DNA of 64,000 nt from an uncultured Coriobacteriaceae bacterium (GTDB lineage: Bacteria > Actinomycetota > Coriobacteriia > Coriobacteriales > Coriobacteriaceae), in the NCBI GenBank assembly GCA_944322305.1, contig CALUOP010000004.1, forward strand, positions 62,001-126,000, written 5' to 3'. Shown here one piece after another: positions 8,806 to 18,082 of the stretch; position 1 is the stretch's first letter, and each line of letters begins with the position of its first letter. Made by a program: the position numbers and the translations under genes. The notes beneath the pieces are model-generated. The model saw only the letters and a program-made list of their open reading frames with translations, was not told the origin of the DNA and did no database searches.

Positions 8806-9723
8806 GTGGAGGAGCATACCACCCTGCAGGAACAGCTTGAGGCGTTCGACCAGCCTGTGACCGCCGCCGAGGTCGACCAAGCGGCGCGCCGCCCGTCGCG
8901 CCAGCGCGAGGGCAGCGGATTCAAGGGCTTTTTAGTTCGCGCGTGGTTCGGCGTGCTGTACGCCGTACTCTTCATCGCCTGCCTGCTGCTCGGTCGCTTT
9001 ACCACGGCTGTCTTCACCGCGCTGATGAGCTGGCTGTGCTGCTTTGAGTTCTATCGCATGATGCGCATCGACGGCAAGATGCCCAACGAGTTTCTGGGCC
9101 TTGTCGCGGCGGTGCTCTTTCCGCTGAGCGCCTTGGTTAGCCCCATTTTCCTCACGGCGCTGCTCTTTTTGCTCATCCTCTCCCTGGGGCTGTGGTACGT
9201 GTGGTCGCCGCGCACGCGCATCGCCGACGTGGCGGTGACGGCGTTCGGCCCGCTGTACACTGGCTTCATGCTCTCGGCCATCGTGCTGGTGCGCGACGCC
9301 GCGCCGGGCATGGCGGGCGCGCTGCTGGCCATCGGGGTCTGCGCGTCGCTGTGGGTGAGCGACTCGTGCGCCTACCTGGTTGGCAGCCGCTTCGGCAAGC
9401 ACAAGATGGTGCCCAAGATCAGTCCTAAGAAGTCCTGGGAGGGCTTTGCGGGAGGTCTTGCGGGCGGCGTGCTCATCTGGGTGATCCTGTGGGCCACCGG
9501 CCAGTTCAGGCTTGAGCTGTGGTACGCGGTGGTGTGCGGCCTGGTGGTCTCGGTCCTCGGCGTCTTCGGCGACCTCATCGCCTCGCGCATCAAGCGGGGC
9601 GCCGGCGTGAAAGACTCCGGCAACCTCATTCCCGGGCACGGTGGCATGCTCGACCGCAGCGACTCGCTCATCTTCGGCTGCATCACCGCCTACCTGCTGC
9701 TCATCATCGGAGGGGTGCTCTAA
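8806..9723 (+). CDS. cdsA: Phosphatidate cytidylyltransferase (CDP-diglyceride synthase)
   Basis: An integral membrane enzyme that makes CDP-diacylglycerol, the branch point for phosphatidylglycerol synthesis. Several hydrophobic helices run from the first third to the end. The family signature KxSPKKSWEGFAGG and the C-terminal GDLIASRIKRGAGVKDSGNL and PGHGGMLDRSDSLIF motifs are complete. Three starts are possible: ATG 8764, ATG 8779 and GTG 8806. GTG 8806 was chosen because GAGGA lies five bases upstream; ATG 8764 is inside a perfect hairpin. Roughly 40 hydrophilic residues precede the first helix. Confidence 0.93.
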   Translation: MEEHTTLQEQLEAFDQPVTAAEVDQAARRPSRQREGSGFKGFLVRAWFGVLYAVLFIACLLLGRFTTAVFTALMSWLCCFEFYRMMRIDGKMPNEFLGLVAAVLFPLSALVSPIFLTALLFLLILSLGLWYVWSPRTRIADVAVTAFGPLYTGFMLSAIVLVRDAAPGMAGALLAIGVCASLWVSDSCAYLVGSRFGKHKMVPKISPKKSWEGFAGGLAGGVLIWVILWATGQFRLELWYAVVCGLVVSVLGVFGDLIASRIKRGAGVKDSGNLIPGHGGMLDRSDSLIFGCITAYLLLIIGGVL

Positions 9724-10908
9724 ATGACACGAAGCGAAAACGAGGCTGCGCCGAAGCTGCGCGTCGCCGTGCTCGGCTGCTCGGGATCCATCGGCACCCA
9801 GACGCTCGACGTCTGCCGCCGGCATGCCGACAAGCTCCAGGTGGTCGCGCTTTCGGTGAACAGCTCCACGGCGTTTCTCGCCCAAGCGGCGCGCGAGTTC
9901 GGTGCTGCCCACGTGGCGGTGGCAAGCGAGGAGCACCGCCACGACGCGGCCCTTGCCGACCTGCCCCAAGGCTGCGCGCTTTCCTTTGGCGAGGAGGCGG
10001 TGGCCCGCTTGGCCGAGCTGCCTGAGGTCGACGTGGTCATCGTGGCGCTTGTGGGCGCCATCGGCGTCTGGTCGTGCGAGCGCGCGCTCAGGGCCGGCAA
10101 GCGCGTGGGCCTTGCCAACAAGGAGTCGCTCGTCATCGCCGGAGACCTCATCATGCCGCTCGCGGCGCGCTCGGGCGAGCTTATTCCGGTTGACTCCGAG
10201 CACTCGGCCATCTTCCAGTGCTACCGGGGCGAGAAGGCCGACCAGGCTCACGCCATCTGGCTCACCTGCTCGGGCGGGCCGTTCTTCGGCCGCAGCCGCG
10301 CAGAGCTTGCCGCGGTGACGCGCGAGGACGCGCTCGCGCACCCCACGTGGCAGATGGGCGCCAAGATCACGGTGGATTCGGCGACCCTCATGAACAAGGG
10401 CCTCGAGTGCATCGAGGCGCACCACCTCTTCGGGGTGGACATGGACTTCATCAACGTGCTGATCCAGCGCGAGAGCAAGATCCACTCCATGGTCGAGTAT
10501 GCCGACGGCTCGGTTATCGCCCACCTGGGCGCCTCGGACATGCGCATCCCCATCCAGTACGCCTTCTCCTGTCCCGACCGCTGGGACACCCCCTGCCCGC
10601 GCGTTGACTTCCGCACCCTGGGCGCACTCACCTTCGCCGCGCCCGACACCGAGGCCTTCCGCTGCCTTGCCCTCGCGCTTGAGGCGGGTCGCGCAGGCGG
10701 CACGTTGCCGTGCGTGCTCAACGCGGCCAACGAGGTGGCCGTGGCGGCCTTCCTTTCAGGTTCCTGCAGCTTCACCGACATCGACGCGGCGGTCGAGCAC
10801 GCCATGGATCATCACGACCGGATGCGGGTAGAGTCCCTAGAGCAGCTATGGGACATCGACCGCGCGGCGCGCACCGAGACCGCGCGGTTCTTGCAAGCAA
10901 GGAGTTAG
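9724..10908 (+). CDS. dxr: 1-deoxy-D-xylulose 5-phosphate reductoisomerase
   Basis: It catalyses the first committed step of the MEP isoprenoid pathway (DXP to MEP, NADPH-dependent). The 394-residue protein has the NADPH-binding VAVLGCSGSIGTQTLDV and the substrate and metal site LANKESLVIAG, PVDSEHSAIFQ and ATLMNKGLECIEAHHLF. The ATG follows the cdsA stop with no gap. With ispG two genes later and ispH near 28 kb, three MEP enzymes are encoded in this window, and uppS consumes the product. Confidence 0.98.
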   Translation: MTRSENEAAPKLRVAVLGCSGSIGTQTLDVCRRHADKLQVVALSVNSSTAFLAQAAREFGAAHVAVASEEHRHDAALADLPQGCALSFGEEAVARLAELPEVDVVIVALVGAIGVWSCERALRAGKRVGLANKESLVIAGDLIMPLAARSGELIPVDSEHSAIFQCYRGEKADQAHAIWLTCSGGPFFGRSRAELAAVTREDALAHPTWQMGAKITVDSATLMNKGLECIEAHHLFGVDMDFINVLIQRESKIHSMVEYADGSVIAHLGASDMRIPIQYAFSCPDRWDTPCPRVDFRTLGALTFAAPDTEAFRCLALALEAGRAGGTLPCVLNAANEVAVAAFLSGSCSFTDIDAAVEHAMDHHDRMRVESLEQLWDIDRAARTETARFLQARS

Positions 10909-10909
10909 T

Positions 10910-12277
10910 GTGGACACGCTCGTCACCGTCGTCACGTCCCTGTTCTGGTTCGTGGTGATCATCTCCGTGCTCGTCTTCGTACACGAGGGCGGGCACTTTC
11001 TCGCTGCACGCGCCTGTGGGGTGCGCGTGACTGAGTTTTTCCTCGGCATGCCGTGCCGCTTCAACCTGCACCACGTCTCGCGTCGCATCGGCACCAAGTT
11101 CGGCGTCACCCCGCTGCTTATCGGCGGCTATGCCATGATCTGCGGCATGGAGCCCTTCGAAGACGAGCTGGGGCCGGATGCCCTGGCGCTTATCCACGAG
11201 CGCGGGCGCCTGAGCACCTCCGAGCTCGCCGAAGCCCTCTCCATAGACGAGGATCGGGCGCTCAACCTTTGCGTGGGCCTCATGGGCTGGGGGTCGGTCG
11301 CCCCGTACTACGACGAGGGGGCGGGCGAGAAGCCCGACGGCAAGTATTACGCCACCACCTACGAGGCCATGCCACGCGACGCGGCAGGCAGCACCATCTA
11401 CGACGGCAAGCGTTTCGACCGCGCGCACGCAACCGCGCAAGGCGAGGCGTGGGTGCCTCCGTACGGCGCCGAGGCGTTCTTCGCGGCTGAGAAGCGCCGC
11501 ACGTACTTGGGCGTGGGCTTTTGGAAGCGCGCCTTCATGCTAGTCGCCGGCATCGCGGTCAACATCGCGGTAGGCTTCCTTCTGATGATGAGCGTGTTCT
11601 CCGTCATCGGCTACGACGTGGCCTACGACGTGAACCAGGTCGGCGCCGTCGAGGCGGGCTCGCAGGCCGAGAAGATCGGCATCGAGCCCGGCGACCGCAT
11701 CCTGTCTGTCGGCAGCCTTAAGACCAACACCTGGAGCGAGCTTACCGCCGCGATCGACGCTGTGGCCGGTACCGGCCCGGTCGAGGTAACCTTCGAGCAT
11801 AACGGCCAGGACCACACCGCCACGGTCGACCTCTCCGAGGACGAGCTGCTCGGCATCTCGGTCGTGCGGGAGCACGTGACGCTCAACGTGGTCGACTCCG
11901 CGCGCGTGGCGTGGGCCACCGTCAGCGCAACCGCCCAGGCCATCGGGCGGCTGCTGATACCCTCGCAGACCATGGAGGTCTTGAGCCAGTCCAGCTCGAT
12001 GGTTGGCATCGCGGTGATGTCGGGGCAGGCGGCCTCGGCAGGTGCGGCTACGCTCATCAACTTCGCGGCGGCGCTGTCGTTCTCGCTTGGCTTCATGAAC
12101 CTGCTGCCCATCCCGCCGCTTGACGGGGGCAAGCTCCTCATCGAGGTTATCCAGGCGGTAACGCGCCGCAAGGTGCCGATGCGCGTGCAGATGGCCGTCA
12201 CCTATGTGGGCGTAGGGCTTCTGGTGCTGCTGTTCGTGTTCATGCTGAGGCAGGATATCCTGCGGTTCTTCTTCTAG
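10910..12277 (+). CDS. rseP: RseP-type site-2 intramembrane metalloprotease with HTH-like insertion
   Basis: An M50 membrane protease that cleaves transmembrane substrates. The zinc-binding HEGGH lies at residues 25-29 in TM1; a GxxxN segment (GIAVNIAVGF) and one PDZ domain (about 235-320) follow, and the third zinc ligand is in LLPIPPLDGGK. The GTG start follows AAGGAG one base after the dxr stop. Oddity: roughly residues 85-190, in the loop between TM1 and TM2, are an insertion. Its first part (ALALIHERGRLSTSELAEAL and on to GLMGWGSV) reads like a winged helix-turn-helix. The rest is a charged linker. Confidence 0.94.
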   Translation: MDTLVTVVTSLFWFVVIISVLVFVHEGGHFLAARACGVRVTEFFLGMPCRFNLHHVSRRIGTKFGVTPLLIGGYAMICGMEPFEDELGPDALALIHERGRLSTSELAEALSIDEDRALNLCVGLMGWGSVAPYYDEGAGEKPDGKYYATTYEAMPRDAAGSTIYDGKRFDRAHATAQGEAWVPPYGAEAFFAAEKRRTYLGVGFWKRAFMLVAGIAVNIAVGFLLMMSVFSVIGYDVAYDVNQVGAVEAGSQAEKIGIEPGDRILSVGSLKTNTWSELTAAIDAVAGTGPVEVTFEHNGQDHTATVDLSEDELLGISVVREHVTLNVVDSARVAWATVSATAQAIGRLLIPSQTMEVLSQSSSMVGIAVMSGQAASAGAATLINFAAALSFSLGFMNLLPIPPLDGGKLLIEVIQAVTRRKVPMRVQMAVTYVGVGLLVLLFVFMLRQDILRFFF

Positions 12278-12301
12278 CAGCGTAAAGGCAAGGGGGTTGG
12301 T

Positions 12302-13378
12302 ATGAAGGCACAGGAAAGCGGGGGTGCGCCGCGCGCTGCAACGCGTCCGGCGCAGCTGGGCTCCGTTCAGATCGGCGGCGGTGCTCCGGTGGTGGTGCAG
12401 TCGATGACCTGCACGCCCACCGAGGACGCCGCGGCCACGCTCGCGCAGGTGCGCGCGCTTGCCGCTGCGGGCTGCGACATCGTGCGCGTGACGCTGCCGA
12501 ACGCTGCTGCGGTGCCTTCGTTTGCGCGCGTCTGCGCCAAGAGCCCGGTGCCCGTTGTGGCCGACATACATTTCGACTACCGCCTGGCCATAGCGGCCGC
12601 CGAGTCCGGGGCGGCAAAGCTCCGCATCAATCCCGGCAACATCGGCTCGTGGGACAAGGTGGACGCCGTGATCGACGCGGCGGGGGAGCACGGCTGCGCC
12701 ATCCGCATCGGCGTCAACGCCGGTTCGCTCGACCCCGCGGTTGACGCGCGCGAGGGTCTCACGCTGCCCGAGAAGCTTGTGGCCTCCTCGGTGGAGTTCG
12801 TGCGGCATTTCGAGAACCGCGGGTTCAGCAACATCGTGCTCTCTGCCAAGGCGCACGACGTCGTCACCACCATCGAGACGTACCGCGCCCTTTCGCGCGA
12901 GCTCCCGCAGGTCCCGCTGCATTTGGGCGTGACCGAGGCCGGCACGCGCGAGCAGGGCACCATCAAGAACGCCGTGGCGCTGGGCGTGCTGCTTTCCGAG
13001 GGCATCGGCGACACCCTGCGCGTCTCGCTCACTGCCGATCCCGTGGAAGAGGTCCCCGTGGCCTGGGGCATCCTTCAGGCGCTGGGCCTGCGCCGCCGCG
13101 GCCCCGAGATCATCTCGTGCCCAACCTGCGGGCGCACCCAGGTCGACCTCATTCCCATCGCCGAGGAGGTGGAGCGGCGCCTGCGCGGCGTTGACAAGCC
13201 CATCTCGGTCGCTGTGATGGGTTGCGTGGTAAACGGCCCGGGCGAGGCGCGTGGCGCCGACATCGGCGTAGCCTGCGGTCGCGGTTCGGCGCTGCTCTTC
13301 AAGAAGGGCGAGGTCGTGCGCAAGATCTCCGAGGACGCCATCGTAGAGGAGCTCATGCGCGAGATCGAAGCGCTGTAG
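12302..13378 (+). CDS. ispG: 4-hydroxy-3-methylbut-2-enyl diphosphate synthase IspG (GcpE)
   Basis: A [4Fe-4S] enzyme of the MEP pathway, upstream of IspH. The 358-residue protein has the TIM-barrel opening VVVQSMTCTPTEDAAATLAQ, KLRINPGNIG, and the cluster ligands in SCPTCGRTQVD and MGCVVNGPGEARGADIG. The ribosome-binding site is AAGGGGGT. It ends the pyrH operon; a 387-bp gap with a long palindrome separates it from proS. Confidence 0.98.
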   Translation: MKAQESGGAPRAATRPAQLGSVQIGGGAPVVVQSMTCTPTEDAAATLAQVRALAAAGCDIVRVTLPNAAAVPSFARVCAKSPVPVVADIHFDYRLAIAAAESGAAKLRINPGNIGSWDKVDAVIDAAGEHGCAIRIGVNAGSLDPAVDAREGLTLPEKLVASSVEFVRHFENRGFSNIVLSAKAHDVVTTIETYRALSRELPQVPLHLGVTEAGTREQGTIKNAVALGVLLSEGIGDTLRVSLTADPVEEVPVAWGILQALGLRRRGPEIISCPTCGRTQVDLIPIAEEVERRLRGVDKPISVAVMGCVVNGPGEARGADIGVACGRGSALLFKKGEVVRKISEDAIVEELMREIEAL

Positions 13379-13517
13379 GCGAGATTCTCAAGGGTCCTTG
13401 TCGATAAAAACAGTACGTGCGCCCGGCCCCGGCCGGGGGCTTTGAGGTTCTCGCTGCGCTCGCTCCTCTTTATGACATTCTCGCGCATGCGCTTTAAAGC
13501 TGCATGGCAATGCTCCA

Positions 13518-13632
13518 GGGCGCCTTCGGCGGCAATGCTCCGCCGAGTTCTGAGCCCGCCTTTTCGCAGGGCGTAAGCCCGCGAAAAGACTGCGGGCGAT
13601 CACGAGGCGGAGCCTTGCCGCCGAAGGCGCCC
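13518..13632. repeat. Long intergenic palindrome C (115 nt, 27-nt arms)
   Basis: The left arm 13518-13544 and right arm 13606-13632 are complementary over 27 nt with one mismatch; the outer 18 nt (GGGCGCCTTCGGCGGCAA and its complement) are perfect. The centre holds nested stems: GCCCGC/GCGGGC, TTTTCGC/GCGAAAA and GGGC-GTAA-GCCC. Arm length, overall size and the inner motif TTCTGAGCCCGCCTTT match the family A elements near 40.7 and 44.3 kb, though the arm sequence is unrelated. No T-tract follows directly. The remaining gap (13379-13517 and 13633-13765) shows no gene. Confidence 0.85.
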
Positions 13633-13765
13633 GTCCAAGCGGAAAGCGCTTTTATCGTCCGCTGAATTTTATGCCGGCTGGTACGGTGAAATCCAAGCAC
13701 CCGCTCGCATGCGCTATCATGCTGTAGATCTATCGTTTTGCATTCGTTTCGGGGAGGAGACCCTC

Positions 13766-15502
<1,737 letters not shown>

Positions 15503-15512
15503 GGGAACCGCT

Positions 15513-16535
15513 ATGGGCTATGCCGAACTTGCCGCGGCTGCGCGGGGAAAGATGGGGCCGCACTGCAAGGCCTGCCCGGTGTGCGACGGACGCGCCTGCC
15601 GCGGGGTCATCCCCGGCCCTGGCGCTAAAGGGGCAGGCCGTGTGGCTGAGCGCAACTACGAGGCGTGGCAGGGCGTCACGGTAAACATGGACACCTTCCA
15701 TGATCCGTTTGCCGCCGACACGCGCTTCTCGTTTTTCGGCCACGAGCTTTCTGCGCCCATCATGGTCGGGCCGGTGGGCGACGTGCAGCGCCATTACGGC
15801 AGCGCGCTCACCATGGACGCCTACAACGAAATCGTGGTTGCCGGTGCGCGTGAGGCCGGCACCATCGCTTGGACAGGCGACGGCGTTGACCCGGGTATTT
15901 ACCGCTACGCGTGTCAATGCATTGACGAGGTGGGCGGTGCCGGCGTGGCGGTGTGCAAGCCGTGGTCGGCCGACGTGGTGGCCGAGAAGGTTGCGCTCGC
16001 GCGCGAGGCGGGTGTCGCGGCGCTTGCGATGGACGTTGACTCTGCGGGCCTGCCTTTTTTGAAGGGCGCGGTGCCGCCGGCGGGCCCGAAGTCGGTTGAG
16101 GCGCTGGCCGAGATCATCGGCAGCTGCGGCATGCCGTTTATCGTAAAGGGCGTGATGACGCCTGCGGCGGCGCTCGCTGCGCGCGAGGCGGGGGCGGCCG
16201 GCATCGTGGTCTCAAACCACGGCGGCCGTGTGCTCGACGGGTGTCCGCCCACGGCCTACGTGCTGCCCGAGATCGTAGCGAGCATTCCCGACGACCTGCT
16301 CGTGCTGGTGGACGGCGGCATTCGCAGCGGCCTCGACGTGTTCCGCGCGCTGGCGATGGGTGCACACGCGGTTTTGGTGTGCCGACCCTTCGTGGTGGCC
16401 GCCTACGGTGGGGGAGCCGCAGGCGTTGCGGCATACCATGCGCAGCTTACCGAGGAGCTCAAGGATGTCATGGAGATGTGCGGCGCGGCAACGCTCGCCG
16501 ACATTTCCGGTGAGATGATCTACGAGATGGCGTAA
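15513..16535 (+). CDS. FMN-dependent alpha-hydroxy-acid dehydrogenase with N-terminal Cys cluster
   Basis: The 340-residue protein is a TIM-barrel flavoenzyme of the lactate oxidase/glycolate oxidase family. Seen are PFIVKGVMTPAAA (flavin-contacting Lys), SNHGGRVLDGCP with the catalytic His and substrate Arg, and VDGGIRSGLDVFRALAMGA for FMN phosphate. Before the barrel lies C18-x2-C21-x2-C24-x4-C29, a spacing that could ligate a metal or Fe-S cluster. The ATG at 15513 has AAGGGAACC upstream and is 10 bases after proS. The substrate cannot be named from sequence; lactate or another 2-hydroxy acid is the family expectation. Confidence 0.88.
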   Translation: MGYAELAAAARGKMGPHCKACPVCDGRACRGVIPGPGAKGAGRVAERNYEAWQGVTVNMDTFHDPFAADTRFSFFGHELSAPIMVGPVGDVQRHYGSALTMDAYNEIVVAGAREAGTIAWTGDGVDPGIYRYACQCIDEVGGAGVAVCKPWSADVVAEKVALAREAGVAALAMDVDSAGLPFLKGAVPPAGPKSVEALAEIIGSCGMPFIVKGVMTPAAALAAREAGAAGIVVSNHGGRVLDGCPPTAYVLPEIVASIPDDLLVLVDGGIRSGLDVFRALAMGAHAVLVCRPFVVAAYGGGAAGVAAYHAQLTEELKDVMEMCGAATLADISGEMIYEMA

Positions 16536-16622
16536 GCGCGGTATACAGCGCGTTGAGCGGGGTTCAGATGCCATGCGGCGTTTGGACCCCGCATATGTTT
16601 GCAGGGGCGAGGTGGGGGACGG

Positions 16623-16656
16623 TTGACTGCGGTTATCGCTTGACTGCGGTTATCGC
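16623..16656 (+). repeat. 17-bp perfect tandem duplication
   Basis: TTGACTGCGGTTATCGC occurs twice head-to-tail at 16623-16639 and 16640-16656. It lies in non-coding sequence between the FMN dehydrogenase and the tRNA-Ala terminator. The segment 16536-16850 otherwise shows no convincing gene; an 8-bp inverted repeat CACGTAAC/GTTACGTG sits at 16715-16746. Confidence 0.8.
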
Positions 16657-16850
16657 CTAAGCCCGTAGTTGATCGCGAGAACGACAGGTAAATCTCGTTT
16701 GGTCGCATTAGTGTCACGTAACGCTCAGATTTCCGGAAGTTACGTGCAGTTCGAGCATCAAACTTTTCTGACAATGACGGAAGCGCGTCTATCCACGTCT
16801 TTTCTTCACGGGAGAAAGATGCGATCAGGCTCTTGGCGCCTTTTGGCAAA

Positions 16851-16881
16851 AGAAAACCCACAGGCTTAAAACCTGCGGGTT
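16851..16881 (-). terminator. Terminator of the first tRNA-Ala gene
   Basis: On the minus strand AACCCGCAGG pairs with CCTGTGGGTT (plus-strand 16855-16864 and 16872-16881) around a seven-base loop and is followed by TTTTCT. Confidence 0.88.
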
Positions 16882-16893
16882 GCTGATTCGAAG

Positions 16894-16969
16894 TGGTGGA
16901 GACAGCGGGGCTCGAACCCGCGACCTCTTGACTGCCAGTCAAGCGCTCTCCCAGCTGAGCTATGCCCCC
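16894..16969 (-). tRNA. tRNA-Ala(GGC), copy 1
   Basis: The 76-nt cloverleaf runs from GGGGGCA at 16969 to an encoded CCA at 16894-16896. The anticodon stem CTTGA/TCAAG encloses CTGGCAG, anticodon GGC. The acceptor stem contains the G3:U70 wobble pair that identifies alanine tRNAs. The sequence is identical to copy 2 at 18093-18168. Confidence 0.96.
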
Positions 16970-16985
16970 ATGTGGTGCGAGAAGT

Positions 16986-17014
16986 ACTATACGGAAAACC
17001 CCGGGCGATTGCAA
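16986..17014 (-). promoter_or_regulatory. Promoter of tRNA-Ala copy 1
   Basis: Reading on the minus strand, TTGCAA (17009-17014) and TATAGT (16986-16991) are 17 bases apart, with the tRNA 5' end 17 bases further on. Copy 2 has the same two hexamers and spacing. Confidence 0.88.
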
Positions 17015-17171
17015 GAAGAAACGGTAACTTTTTGCAGGGGACCTTTATGGAGCCGCGCAGGAGAAGCCTGACGCCAGTGCTTGAGCCATAGCATCACGTT
17101 GTCAAAGCCATGTGCCTGCACGACGTCGCCAGGGGCAGATTATCCCTTGCATCAGAGCATAACGGGTCGTC

Positions 17172-17180
17172 GGGGGGGGG
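17172..17180 (+). repeat. Nine-G homopolymer upstream of a membrane-protein gene
   Basis: A run of nine Gs directly precedes TATCCT, about 57 bases before the ATG of the small membrane gene. Such tracts can slip during replication. No well-spaced -35 is evident with the present length. Confidence 0.6.
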
Positions 17181-17236
17181 TATCCTAAGCGTAACGTCCG
17201 CCGAGAGAAACGCGTGGTTGCGGAAAGGCGTTGATT

Positions 17237-17713
17237 ATGAAACGAGACGAGGTTCCGCAACGGGTATACCCGGGGAAGAACGGGCTGTGGTACGTTGTCC
17301 TTGCGGCTTTGTTTGCCGTGGTGATCGTTGCCACGGTCGCTGCGTTTCTCGGCATATGGAATACGTCGGTACCGATGCGTTGCGTGCTCGTTGCGCTTTC
17401 GGTGGCTGGCGTTGTCGTGATGCTTTCGCTGTTCAGCAATCGGGTTGAGCTGTATCCTGACCGTTTTGAGATCGTCTATGCCTTTACCCGTAACCGCATA
17501 CCGCACGCTCACGTTACGAGCGTGCGGCGCGTCCGGACGCTGTGGGCGGGGACCGCCAACTCGTTAGACCGTGTGCTGATCGAGGCGCCGATAGACGGAG
17601 ACGCGGTGGTTTCCGTGCACGGCAACGATGCTTTGGTAGACGAGCTTGTCAGGCGGTGCGGCTTGCGCGATGGGCCAGTGGGCGTTCTCCAGCGAAAGCG
17701 CACGCCGAAGTGA
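17237..17713 (+). CDS. Small membrane protein with PH-like (bacterial PH) domain
   Basis: Not assigned to a named gene. The 158-residue protein has a short basic N-terminus, two hydrophobic helices (about residues 18-40 and 46-65), then a soluble domain beginning with RVELYPDRFEIVYAF. A two-helix hairpin followed by such a strand pattern resembles bacterial PH-domain membrane proteins. The ATG at 17237 has GGAAAGG eight bases upstream; an in-frame TTG two codons earlier is less likely. It stands alone between tRNA genes on the opposite strand, so context gives no role. Confidence 0.75.
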   Translation: MKRDEVPQRVYPGKNGLWYVVLAALFAVVIVATVAAFLGIWNTSVPMRCVLVALSVAGVVVMLSLFSNRVELYPDRFEIVYAFTRNRIPHAHVTSVRRVRTLWAGTANSLDRVLIEAPIDGDAVVSVHGNDALVDELVRRCGLRDGPVGVLQRKRTPK

Positions 17714-17904
17714 CCCCTGCCTATCAAAGACGTAACGAGTAGATCGGCAATTAAATGTATGCGTCTGACAAGAGTGCACATGCTTGCACGAATTGGCACG
17801 GTGATGCAGCCCTCAAAGCCGAAACATACATAGCTTACCTACAGACTTCAGATAAGCCCGCAAACCGAGAGGGCGATTAGCGCAAAGTTGGACAACTTCG
17901 CTTA

Positions 17905-17939
17905 AAAGCACCAAACCCCCAGCTCAGGCTAGGGGTTTG
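17905..17939 (-). terminator. Terminator of tRNA-Met
   Basis: The stem CAAACCCC-AGC/GCT-GGGGTTTG (plus-strand 17912-17939) has a TCAG loop, one bulge on each side, and TTTT downstream on the minus strand. Confidence 0.7.
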
Positions 17940-17955
17940 AGGAAATATCAGTGGG

Positions 17956-18028
17956 TGGGCCCTCCGGGATTCGAACCCAGAACCCAGGGATTATGAGTCC
18001 CCTGCGCTAACCGTTGCGCCAAGAGCCC
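17956..18028 (-). tRNA. tRNA-Met(CAT), probably elongator; CCA not encoded
   Basis: The acceptor GGGCTCT pairs with AGGGCCC. The anticodon stem AGGGA/TCCCT encloses CTCATAA, anticodon CAT. A paired first position (G1-C72) argues against initiator tRNA; a CAU-decoding tRNA-Ile modified to lysidine cannot be fully excluded. After the discriminator A the genome reads CCC, so CCA must be added after transcription, unlike the Ala, Val and Pro genes here. It lies 64 bases after tRNA-Ala copy 2 with a terminator-like hairpin and a CAGGCAATTGCCTG palindrome between them. No separate promoter is evident. Confidence 0.85.
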
Positions 18029-18051
18029 GTATCCAGGCAATTGCCTGTAGT

Positions 18052-18080
18052 AAAAAACCCGCAAGCACGGCTTACGGGTT
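18052..18080 (-). terminator. Terminator after tRNA-Ala copy 2
   Basis: On the minus strand AACCCGTAAGC pairs with GCTTGCGGGTT with one mismatch, then a run of six Ts. Read-through is probably needed to transcribe tRNA-Met. Confidence 0.8.
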
Positions 18081-18082
18081 TC

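Noticed and set aside
13379-13765. T-box or other leader upstream of proS
   Set aside because: No T-box core sequence is seen; the gap is dominated by the palindrome.
16520-17014. 164-codon minus-strand frame over the tRNA-Ala gene
   Set aside because: It reads through a tRNA gene and its terminator, so it cannot be a genuine coding region in full.
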